DNA from: Selaginella tamariscina
Taxonomy: Eukaryota > Streptophyta > Lycopodiopsida > Selaginellales > Selaginellaceae
Reading direction: 5' to 3'
Assembly (NCBI GenBank): GCA_003024785.1
Contig: PUQB01000136.1
Span: 372,001 to 436,000 of the forward strand
Length of the DNA: 64,000 nt
Numbering within the stretch: position 1 is the first letter of the stretch; each line of letters starts with the position of its first letter. A program made the translations under genes and the position numbers. The notes under the pieces are model-generated. The model did no database searches, was not told the DNA's origin, and saw nothing but the letters and a program-made list of their open reading frames with translations. Positions 52,209-61,544 of the stretch are shown here, piece after piece.

Positions 52209-53267
52209 CTACAAAAGCAATAAGGTTTAACAAAAAACTGTAATAAATGTTCAAAGATGTTTAATAAAAATTAAAAAAACATACTAGCCCTCACAGTCGG
52301 CGTGCCGACTGAGAGAGCAGTTGCTGTAAGTCCCAGTCGGCATGCCGACTGGGACTGGCATCAAAGGGAGCCCAGTCGGCATGCCGACTGGGCTGGCATC
52401 AAAGGGAGTCCCAGTCGGCATGCCGACTGGGACTGGCATCAAAGGGAGTCCCAGTCGGCATGCCGACTGGGCTCAACAAAGGGAGGCCCAGTCGGCATGC
52501 CGACTGGGACTGGCAACAAAGGGAGTCCCAGTCGGCATGCCGACTGGGCTGGCAACAAAGGGAGGCCCAGTCGGCATGCCGACTGGGACTGGGAACGAAA
52601 GGCCCAGTCAAAATGCTAGGTGGGACTAGAACAGTCAACCCTAGTCAAAATGCTGACTGGGGCTGGAACAGTCAACCCCGGTCAAAATGTTGACTGGATC
52701 TGGAACAGTCCACCCCAGTCGGCCTGCCGACTGGGACGGACAACGAAGTCAGTCCGAGTCGGCAGGCCGACTCGGATTTCTTGCAACTGTGAAGAGATGT
52801 AAAAAGATGAACAGATCATGAAAAGATCATGAGCAGATCATGAAGAAATCAGAAAATACTCACCCCCTCAATGGAAGCCTATTGTGATTAATCCCTGGAG
52901 CCACACTTGCTCCACGCTATGCCCCCAAATGCGCCGCTGCTCCACGAAAACCTAGCCGCCCTCGCTGCCCTAGCCGCCCTAATTGCAAAACCCTAGCCGC
53001 CCTAAATCAATTAAAAACCAACCTAATTTCTGTAAACATATTGCATGCATGATCGCCACTTGTACATAGTAAAACTTTTTAATTTACAAAAAACCTACCC
53101 AGACGCAGTAAATTAATTTCACTCTTCTACCCAGACGCACGCAATTAATATTATTTTTAATATTTGTCAATGAAATGATTGCCTCACGACTGACAAACAC
53201 ATTAACCATCGTGTGTAATATGTTCATTGTCTTTGAATTTTAACTTTTGTTTTTCCATTTTTGCTAC
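52209..53267. promoter_or_regulatory. Divergent intergenic control region of the transposon
   Basis: It lies between the methyltransferase ATG (52208) and the transposase ATG (53268). It contains the palindromic array (52294-52776), then tandem-like aaaagatcatgagcagatcat repeats (about 52800-52845). Next is a GC-rich stretch with repeated cctagccgccct units (52945-53005), then AT-rich DNA with a duplicated cccagacgca (53098 and 53131). Confidence 0.6.
52294..52776. repeat. Tandem array of perfect palindromes AGTCGGCATGCCGACT
   Basis: Seven identical 22-bp palindromes (CCC-AGTCGGCATGCCGACT-GGG) start at 52332, 52371, 52410, 52450, 52487, 52527 and 52566, a spacing of 37-40 bp. They are joined by spacers such as actggcatcaaagggagt. 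A variant unit precedes them (AGTCGGCGTGCCGACT, 52295). Diverged units follow, with AGTCAAAATGCTGACT and finally AGTCGGCCTGCCGACT and AGTCGGCAGGCCGACT near 52718-52770. The array is the most GC-rich DNA of the window and can form hairpins. Confidence 0.95.
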
Positions 53268-56200
53268 ATGGCAAGAATCAGCTACAATGGTGTTGACAAG
53301 GACTTCCCTGCAGATGAAGATGGTATTGCATTTGTCTTTGAAACAGATCTCAGGTCTGCATTTGACATTCCACCTTGGCAATCTTTTAAAGTGCTGCATT
53401 TGATGTCTGTTGTTGGTGGAGATGCTGCGAATGTTGAGGTAGAACCAGAAGGGGCAAGAGCTAGCAGTTTTGTGTATTACACACTTCTTCCTTCCAAAGG
53501 ACCGCTATTCCGGTTGGAGACAACAGATCGGGACAATTCTATGGTAACAATACTTCGCAATAGTCAGAGATGTAGGATTGGGAAGCAACTGGTGGTCTCG
53601 TCATCGATTCAGCAAGTTGCTGAGGTCCCAGAAGATTGCAACGGAAATGTGATTTACGAGTTGCCAGCACACGAAACAATGAAGGACAAGTACAAAGGGA
53701 TGAATAGGAAGGATGGGTGTGATTACTGGACTCAACGCTGCACAACACATTGGAATGTTCCAGCTCGTGTTAGTCGCAGTTCATGTATTGGCCACATGAA
53801 ATGCGTAAAGGAAACATGTCCGTTCATCAGCTTCAGTAAGAAAGCAAATGACTGCCAATTTAAGGGCACCATTGATAAAGTCCAGTTATCTTCAGATGGT
53901 AGAGTGCTTGGAATGAAGTGTGTGCATTGCAACAATGAGCCCCTTCTAGTGCAGACATGCTCCGTTGTTGCATATTACATAATTCCAGATGATATCACAT
54001 GCACGAGGCTTTTCATCCATCTTGGAGAACATCAACACCCACGTAGACCACCCGAATCCATGGTCTCTAAAGACAGAGCTAAGGAGACAATCAACAAAGC
54101 AGTCGCTGCAACCCCAAGAACTAATCAACGTGTCATAGAGTTTCAAGCAGCACGCAATATAATTTTGGAAAAACTGGTAACAGATTCTGGAGATGTATCA
54201 TACGACAAGGTTCTGTCAGATCTACTACCACTCACAAATCACCGCCGGTAAGCAAAAAAATTATTATTTCCTTTTGGAGATGCTTAACCTTTCCAATGTA
54301 GAACAAGAGAATGGATATCTCAGGCTAGAACAACAGACACTCGTTTCAAAGAAGGTTACGAAGGACTTCTGCAGTTAAAGAAGAAGCTATCAATCCCATT
54401 CATACATGTTATCCACATACCCGGAATGGACCTCAACGGAGCTGAAGAGCAGCCTTTAATCTTCAAAATGACGTTGCCGGCCCAGGATCCGGAATAGACT
54501 ACATTAGAAGGTGTCAATCTGGAGGTGATCTCGAACAGCAGTGGGTGGTGCTAGACCACACATATCGTATTGATGATTGGTGTACACTGGGAATACATCT
54601 CTATGATCCATTGTAAGTATTAACATATCTATGTTTTAAAATACTTACTAATATAATGCACTTATGTTTGTGTGTTTAAGGTCGATGGTGACACTTGCTT
54701 ATGGTGACATGATCAGGGAGGATAGTGTGGCGGTGATCAAATTTTTGAACACTATGCTTCAAGTGTGCAGCAAGCAAGGACTTCATAATGTGAACTTTGC
54801 GGGGTTCATGTCAGATGAGTCAGGTGCAATTTGGTTAGCATTGCGTCAAGTTTTCAACAATGGGTCAAAGGAGAGGAAGAGAAAGGAGTTGTTTGTTCCA
54901 TTACATGCAGTCAGTGCGTCAAGTTACAAAGAAGTGGATACTTGAGGAACACAGGGAGGAGCACATGAACCTTGCACGCTCATGGCCTGCAGCACTAACC
55001 AACCAAGATAAGTTGGAACGACGAGTAATGTTGGAGTCATTTTGGGAAGGCAGGTCCAGTAACGTTAGCGCTTTGCAAACATGGCTGTCATGGTGGGCAA
55101 GACATGAAGATCATATTTCCATGACAGAGATAATTGACTTGACAGAAGATGGTGTTGCGAATGTGCCTACCACTAACAACTCCGAAGTTGTTCATGCAAG
55201 AGCACGAAGAGCAAGGCTGACGAAGCGTGTTCCTTTGTTGGAGGCAACAATGTTAGATTTAACAGATGCTGTTTTCCAAAGTGCAAAGGTCAAGGCATCA
55301 TTTGAAGGGAGATATTCAGGCACAGGGTCCTTCCATGGAAACTCTTCTGAAACGTGCACAGCAGAAACTTTCAGCGGGAAAATCAGTGTCTCCAACAACT
55401 TTTGCAAATCTTGTTAGTGATGAAGAGCATCTTGCAAGTCCAGAGTTTGCCTCTACAACAAATGTTCGTGTTCGAACCGTTCGTCAACCGTCAACTGGGG
55501 ACCATGGGATTGATGCACTTCGTACACATAGACATGACACACAATATGCAGAACAAGTCATCCCAAATGCACGCAGGAAAAAACTCAAGTTTCAAGATGT
55601 CAATGTCACTGAAAGAGAGACGTTGATGACTCAGTGGGCCATCAGACGCATTGGGGAGGCAAGTCAGGTGAAATGTCTAGGTCTCACTCAGGACGGTAAC
55701 AACAAGTGTGGCAGACCCATAGGATATCCACATCATGTACCGGCACCAGGATTTCACGGTAGACGGCAATATACAAATGCATTTGGGAACATTGAGTTCA
55801 CTCATCAGATGCTATGGTTCTGCCCACGCGATTCTTGTTGCTTCAGACGACCATATGCAGGGATTCCTCCTGAGAGTATTCCAGAAGTTCCAGAGGTTTG
55901 GCCAGTTCAAAAAGGAATAAACTTGAATGCAAATGAGTTGAAGCTCTTCTGAAAGCAAGATTCAAGTTGGAGGGATTTGAAGAAATGGTAGACGACAGTA
56001 GTAGCCGAATGGATCGAACACCATCACCACCAAGAGGAGAGGGAGCACATAGAGTACCAACATACCATGGACGGAGTGTGCGAACACCAACAAGAATGTC
56101 CAAGGAACATGAGAAACATTACAACCAGGCAAAGATTCTTCAAGGTCGATCAAACAACGTGGAGGTGGTTCAAAGAGGGAAGACTGAGGCCTTCATTGTC

Positions 56201-56437
56201 TCTGCAGGCATGCAATCTGCTAAGGTAACAATTTCTGCTGTTCCGTCATGCACTTGTGCAACTTTTCAGAAAGCCAAGAACTGGAGCCCCTGCCAACACA
56301 TGTATTTTGTGTACACTCATGTTCTTGGATTAGACCCAACGATTACTTACTTCTTACAGAGGCGGACCCTTACTCCAGCAGAAGTGCATCGGTTATTGGT
56401 TGGTTGCAAGCGCAATGTCGAACCTGCGACTTTTTAA
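53268..56437 (+). CDS. Mutator-like transposase with SWIM zinc finger
   Basis: Exons are 53268-54247, 54302-54612 and 54681-56437 (TAA), about 1,015 residues. The N-terminal part has a Cys/His DNA-binding module (CIGHMKCVKETCPF, CVHCNN, GEHQHPRRP) of the WRKY-GCM/FLYWCH kind. The middle has a catalytic-domain pattern: QWVVLDHTYRIDDW (first Asp) and NFAGFMSDESGAIWLALRQV (second Asp). The C-terminus has SCTCATFQKAKNWSPCQHMY, a C-x-C...C-x-H SWIM finger typical of Mutator-like transposases. Frame faults lie near 54490, 54890, 55270-55400 and 55945; each looks like one base. The start is the ATG of MARISYNGVDKDFPA. It presumably recognises the element ends or repeats. Confidence 0.75.
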
Positions 56438-56459
56438 GTTAGTTGGTATAGTAAAGTCT

Positions 56460-56619
56460 AGTCGGCAAATAATTAGCGTTTTTCACTTGTTGGTCGGCAT
56501 TTTATAATGAAAGTTAAAGATAATCTACTTGGCAGAATATTCTAGAATATTCCCTTTTATTTGACAGAATATTCCTGGATATTCGGGAATATGCGAAAAG
56601 CCCGTTGTACGAAGCCCGG
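56460..56619. repeat. Right terminal region: AGTCGGCA half sites and GAATATTC cluster
   Basis: AGTCGGCA at 56460-56467 and GGTCGGCA at 56492-56499 repeat the half site of the internal palindromes. The 20-mer AGAATATTCTAGAATATTCC at 56534-56553 is a perfect four-unit nGAAnnTTCn series, followed by more GAATATTC. CCGGGCTTC (inverted) lies at 56611-56619. Confidence 0.75.
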
Positions 56620-56632
56620 TTTTTGCTAATCC

Positions 56633-56644
56633 TCAATATATATG
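56633..56644. repeat. Right target-site duplication
   Basis: tcaatatatatg, identical to 48658-48669. It is followed by the continuation of the duplicated block (tccctgaatcacagttaat). Confidence 0.75.
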
Positions 56645-57300
56645 TCCCTGAATCACAGTTAATCATGTTAAGGATTTAATGATTTATATGCATTGAAATG
56701 ATATAAATTAAAAGGCCTTCAGGCTTAATGCATTTCATTTATATAAACGATTGGTATATTAATGCTATTTTTTAAATACCTATTTTTTCTGATTTTGAAT
56801 ATTTACCAATTAATTAAGTTTTAATTAACTATCACTAATACGAGATTGTGAAAGATGTATCTTAATAAATAAATATTAATAATCCAAACCTCCAATACAG
56901 TAAGTAACTTGTGTTTGTATCAACAGGTGAAAATTAATATACTTTATATGGTTATAGATAAATTAGAATTTTTTATTTGATATATTTAATGATGTCATTG
57001 ATACGTACTAGCATTTCAATCACAATATAAGAAAAATATTTTATTTTCATTTATTATCCCCCTTAAGGCACCCAAATACTCTCTCTTTCGGATACTTGTT
57101 TTCAGCAGAAAATTTTCAAACTCTTTAAAATTTTAAACATAAAAGTTTACTCATTAAGATTTTAATGTTGGAAGTAATGATTATTATAAAACGTGAAATT
57201 TTTTTTTAAAATGTGAGATCTGGATATTAAACACATCTTTACGAATTCACAATTAAAATTGAAAATATTTAACTTAATACATGCATTTAAATATGTTGTG

Positions 57301-57345
<45 letters not shown>

Positions 57346-57830
57346 CACACATATATGTTTGTATCTCATCTTTGACACACACATGCATATATGTTTATAT
57401 ACGTCTGTCTGGCATTTATGGGGCCGCTATATTACTGCATTTGTAAATGGCATACACATATACTTATTTTATGTATTAAATGGCATACACCGTACCTGTG
57501 TGCGTGCGTGCGTGCGTGCGTGTTTATAAGCATTTTCAATCTTAGAATACTTCCGCAACAACATAATGTGCTATAGTTGCAAAAGAATTCCATATGAATA
57601 GCCGTGTGTATAACTTAAATACGATTTAAGTATTTTAAATATACAAAAGTTTGAGCATTTAATTTAGAGAGTTTCACTTTAAAATTTACTTAAGCAACAC
57701 ACATAATATTACCGTATGACGACAAAGACTTGTGGTGTGTGTATTGTGTGTGTGTGTGTGTGTGTGTAAATAAAGGTAAACCCAGAACATTAACTTTTGA
57801 ACTATTTAACCATTAATTATAATTAATTAA
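56645..57830 (+). repeat. Direct copy of the Snu114 downstream region (right part)
   Basis: Matches about 31685-32770, for example ggccgctatattactgcatt at 57422 and 32371. Similarity ends near cccagaacattaacttttga at about 57800, the same point where the parent block meets the pterin dehydratase fragment. Confidence 0.8.
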
Positions 57831-58575
57831 TTTATTATTTCACATGTGAATGGGAAACTTAATTTTTATTGATCATGTAATACTAAATGGACAATTTAGA
57901 TATGATTTTAATTTTAAACTTTGTTTCAAAAAATTAATGAAAGCATATCTTAGTAATATTATATGTAAGATGGATGTAGTATATGTTAAGTAATATTTCA
58001 ATTCAACGACTTAGATTTTATTATTAACTTTCAAAGAATACTTAATAATATACTATGTCTAAAATAAAGTATTTGAATATGAAAAATGAAATATATTTTA
58101 AAGATATGTACTACATGAATGATTTAAATTTTATTTTAAGTAAGTTTAATTCTCGTCTAACGAGCCGTGTATTATTTACTCGTATAGTACCAGTTTTAAT
58201 ATTTTCTATACGTGTACGAGTACACAGTTTTAATATTTCTATACGTGGAGTATTTATAATTTATGTTCAGCCAAGGATTTTTTTTTTATGAATATAAATT
58301 ATAGAGAGACCTTTGTAATTTAAAAAGTAAATCAAATTAAATAACCTCAAAATATATTATTAAAATGGCTAATTCAAGCAATATAAATTTAAAATATATC
58401 TATATATTATTGGATAAATTAGGGAGTTATATATTAAAATATTAAATATTAAATGAGTGCCTTTAATCGTCTATATGAAAACGTGAAACAGATTTTCATG
58501 TGTGTTTTTTTATGTATGCAATGGCGGGAAAGTTATAGGGTTTAGTGGCATTCTCTAGGGTTCTTGCGGGGGAGG
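57831..58575. other. AT-rich region upstream of PMS1 exon
   Basis: No coding is seen. Telo-box-like ttatagggttta (58534) and ctagggttc (58555) lie just before the PMS1 start. Confidence 0.55.
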
Positions 58576-58761
58576 ATGAGCGGCGATCGATAAGCGATCG
58601 CTGCACAGGATTTGTTCGGGGCAGGTAGTGTTGGATCTGGCCACGGCCGTGAAGGAGCTTGTGGAGAATAGCTTGGATGCAGGCGCCAGTAGCATTGAAA
58701 TCAAGCTCAAGGAAATGGAGCTGGTCGAGGTATCTGATAATGGGTCCGGCGTATCCCCGAG
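58576..58761 (+). CDS. PMS1: DNA mismatch repair protein PMS1 (animal PMS2 type), first exon only
   Basis: One exon encodes [20 protein letters not shown], then [20 protein letters not shown] and [13 protein letters not shown], ending at a GT donor (58762). These are the first two ATP-binding motifs of the MutL family (E/N in [13 protein letters not shown]-x-G-x-G in DNGSGV), and the wording is that of PMS1/PMS2. PMS1 pairs with MLH1 in mismatch repair. An ATG at 58576 lies directly upstream but one base out of frame, again a small indel. No second exon is seen in the remaining 5.2 kb, which is filled by retroelements and an array. Either the first intron is very long or the gene has been cut. 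Confidence 0.8.
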
Positions 58762-59400
58762 GTGTGTGTGTGCGTGTATGTGTATGTGTATATAGTCAAC
58801 TAGTATATCGTATATCTTCAAAAATGCAATTTGATACTTTTAACTTGTACCAGTCTGCATGTTTGATATAATGTTGATTATATACACTGTTCTAGAGAGA
58901 GAGACTATAGAACAGAGTGTGCACCAGGTGTATTATATATTTAATAAAGGTTATTGTTTGTAAGTATTTGCACATATAAACACATATTCACATAGATGTT
59001 TTATATTTATATATATTAATACAGGTACTTGATGTAAATAAGTGGATGTATATAGCACTCGATATTCTTGCAATATTTGATACAAGCATCCAATGCTTAT
59101 TAATTATCCCCGAAGAATCAACACCATGCATATATAATACACACGCACACACATAACACACTATAGAGATATACGAAATTACAGATATACAAACTTATGC
59201 AGATAATACATACAATGATAACTGTCTTATTCATGTTGTGAAAAGCTGTTAAAGCACGAGCCGGATATCAACTCTTTGTATTTCTAAATACTATTTATAC
59301 AGTAGTTCTCCATAACTATATATGGTAGTTTTCATAACTATATATGGTAGTTCTCCATAAGTGTATATGGCATAATCCATATGGCTTAGGATATATATGG
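58762..59400. other. AT-rich, non-coding stretch after the PMS1 exon
   Basis: Contains microsatellites and a threefold near-repeat (taactatatatggtagttctc) at about 59308-59365. No exon is recognised. Confidence 0.55.
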
Positions 59401-59887
59401 CTATTCGTACTCTATGCTGGATATCTCAACACTCCCACTCAGCCGTGAGAGTTCAAGATGGTCATTCAAGACCAGTGTCGTTAGAAAGTATCTGCTCAAG
59501 GCCTTGGTCATAATATTTGCAACTAAACACATGCTTGAGTTTGATGTTCCTGCTTGAACCTCTTGTCTAATAAAGTGGTACTTCACATCAACATGCTTAA
59601 CTTTGTCATGGTGTATGGGGTTCTCTGAAGTAGTTATGGTATTGGTCCTATCACAATATATTGTGATCGGCTTTGGAAATGAAATTTCCATGCCCTTCAG
59701 TAACTTCATTAACCACGTTGCTTCATTATCCGCCTTTGTTGCTGAAATGTACTCGGCCTCCATCAAGGAGAGTGCAATCACTCGCTGCATTCTGCTCATC
59801 TAACTGATAAGTCCATCATCCAGAAGAAACACATATTCTGAAGTGGGCTTCCTGGTCTCCATGTTTCCTGCCCATGAAAATGGCTAG
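59401..59887 (-). mobile_element. Ty1/copia retroelement remnant: RNase H end of pol
   Basis: The minus strand encodes WAGNMETRKPTSEYVFLL, a TAG in place of the usual Trp codon, then RVIALSLMEAEYISATKADN, YCDRTNTI, NPIHHDKVKHVDVKYHFIRQ and IMTKALSR. This is the classic copia RNase H block. Integrase and RT are absent, so the fragment is dead. The 5' border runs directly into the tandem array. Confidence 0.9.
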
Positions 59888-61010
59888 ATAAAACAAAGAA
59901 CTAACTATCTATCTATAAAGAACATGTGCATGACTCGTCCTAATAATTGAGCGGTTCCTGCATTCTGCTCATCTAACTGATAAGTCTATCATCCAGAAGA
60001 AACACATATTTTGAAGTGGGCTTCCTGGTCTCCATGTTTCCTGCCCATGAAAATGGCTAGATAAAACAAAGAACTAACTATCTATCTATAAAGAACATGT
60101 GCCATGACTCGTCCTAATAATTGAGCGGAAGTGGGCTTCTGATCTCCATGTTTCCTGCCCATGAAAATGGCTAGATAAAACAAACAACTAACTATCTATT
60201 TATAAAGAACATGTGCCATGACTCATCCTAATAATTGATAGATAAAACAAACAACTAACTATCTATCTATAAAGAACATGTGCCATGACTTGTCCTAATA
60301 ATTGAGCGGAAGTGGGCTTCTGGTCTCCATGTTTCCTGCCCATGAAAATGGCCCTAATAATTGATAGATAAAACAAACAACTAACTATCTATCTATAAAA
60401 ACATGTGCCATGACTCGTCCTAATAATTGAGCGGAAGTGGGCTTCTGTATCTATCTATAAAGAACATGTGCCATGACTCGTCCTAATAATTAAGCGGAAG
60501 TGGGCTTCTGGTCTCCATGTTTTCTAAATCTATCTATAAAGAACATGTGCCATGACTCGTCCTAATAATTGAGCGGAAGTGGGCTTCTGGTCTCCATGTT
60601 TCCTGCCCATGAAAATGGCCCTAATAATTGATAGATAAAACAAACAATAACTATCTATCTATAAAGAACATGTGCCATGACTCGTCCTAATAATTGAGCG
60701 GAAGTGGGCTTCTGTATCTATCTATAAAGAACATGTGCCATGACTCGTCCTAATAATTGAGCGGAAGTGGGCTTCTGTATCTATCTATAAAGAACATGTG
60801 CCATGACTCGTCCTAATAATTGAGCGGAAGTGGGCTTCTGGTCTCCATGTTTCCTGCCCATGAAAATGGGCTAATTGAGCGGAAGTGGGCTTCTGGTCTC
60901 CATGTTTCCTGCCCATGAAAATGGGCTTCTGTTCTCCATGTTTCCTGCCCATGAAAATGGCTAGATAAAAACAAACAACTAACTATCTATCTAGAAAGAA
61001 CATGTGCCAT
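59800..61010. repeat. Complex tandem array derived in part from the copia fragment
   Basis: About ten partial copies of a module (agaacatgtgccatgactcg, tcctaataattgagcggaag, tgggcttctg) are shuffled with a second module (gtctccatgtttcctgccca, tgaaaatgg) and with gataaaacaaacaactaact. The second module is the antisense of the copia codons for SWAGNMET, so the array grew from the adjacent element end. Unit order is irregular. Confidence 0.85.
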
Positions 61011-61078
61011 GACTTGAAGGACTCAAACCCGAGACCTTTTGACTAACACACACATGTGTTAACCAACTGGTCCGTATG
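61010..61078 (-). other. tRNA-like A/B-box sequence (possible SINE head)
   Basis: The minus strand reads cggaccagttggttaacaca, a short spacer, then ggtctcgggtttgagtcc. This resembles an internal tRNA A box (ACCAGTTGGTTAACAC) and B box (GGTTTGAGTCC) at normal spacing, but an acceptor stem does not pair. A tRNA-derived SINE piece is more likely than a tRNA gene. Confidence 0.35.
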
Positions 61079-61544
61079 ATCCTGGATGCTGAACTACACC
61101 ATCAACAGCAAGGCGTATATTCATACGCATGTTCCAGACTTGTGGACCACACATTCCAGACCAGTTGTGGATCACACATTCCAGACCAGTTGTGGACCAT
61201 ACAATCCTCAGGACCTCAGATATATAAACAGGGTTCCAGTTCCAGGTTTCTCAGAATCATTCAACACCAGTCTTCGGCCTTGTGTTTCATTTTGTATTCA
61301 TTTCTTTCTTGAATACAATCTCCTCCTTTCAAGGTTCCACCCTTGTTCTAAAGGTTTCGCCCTTTGCACAAGGTCGTGACAGTTTGAATGATTCTGGGTA
61401 GTGACAAGCTTCTGTTTCCGCTTGTCATCGATCCCATTTTCTTTCTTTCTCTCTTTTCAATTTTCTTTTCGATTTTTTTCTTTTTTCTTTTCTTTTCTGA
61501 TTTTCTTCTCTTTTCTTTTTTTGATTTTTCTTCTTCGACTCATC

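Larger units (their letters stand above)
48670..56632. mobile_element. Mutator-like transposon carrying a ParB-methyltransferase gene
   Basis: An element of about 7,960 bp splits the duplicated block and is flanked by 12-bp direct repeats. The ends are related only weakly: the left has repeated CCGGGCTTC-like blocks (48683-48711), and the right, inverted, has CCGGGCTTC (56611-56619). Both ends then carry clusters of GAATATTC. Inside are two divergent genes: a SWIM-containing transposase (+) and a ParB-plus-DNA-methyltransferase protein (-). A palindromic tandem array lies between them. Base composition of the genes is clearly higher in GC than the host flanks. Confidence 0.85.

Noticed and set aside
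52294..52776. CRISPR array
   Set aside because: Repeats are palindromic with near-identical spacers and lie in a eukaryotic transposon. There are no unique spacers and no cas genes.
48670..56632. Bacterial contamination or a phage integration
   Set aside because: The methyltransferase and transposase genes contain proper GT-AG introns, and the element has target duplications in plant DNA present in a second copy, so it is a resident eukaryotic element.
61010..61078. Functional tRNA gene
   Set aside because: Acceptor-stem halves do not pair and the anticodon loop is ill-defined; only A- and B-box resemblance remains.
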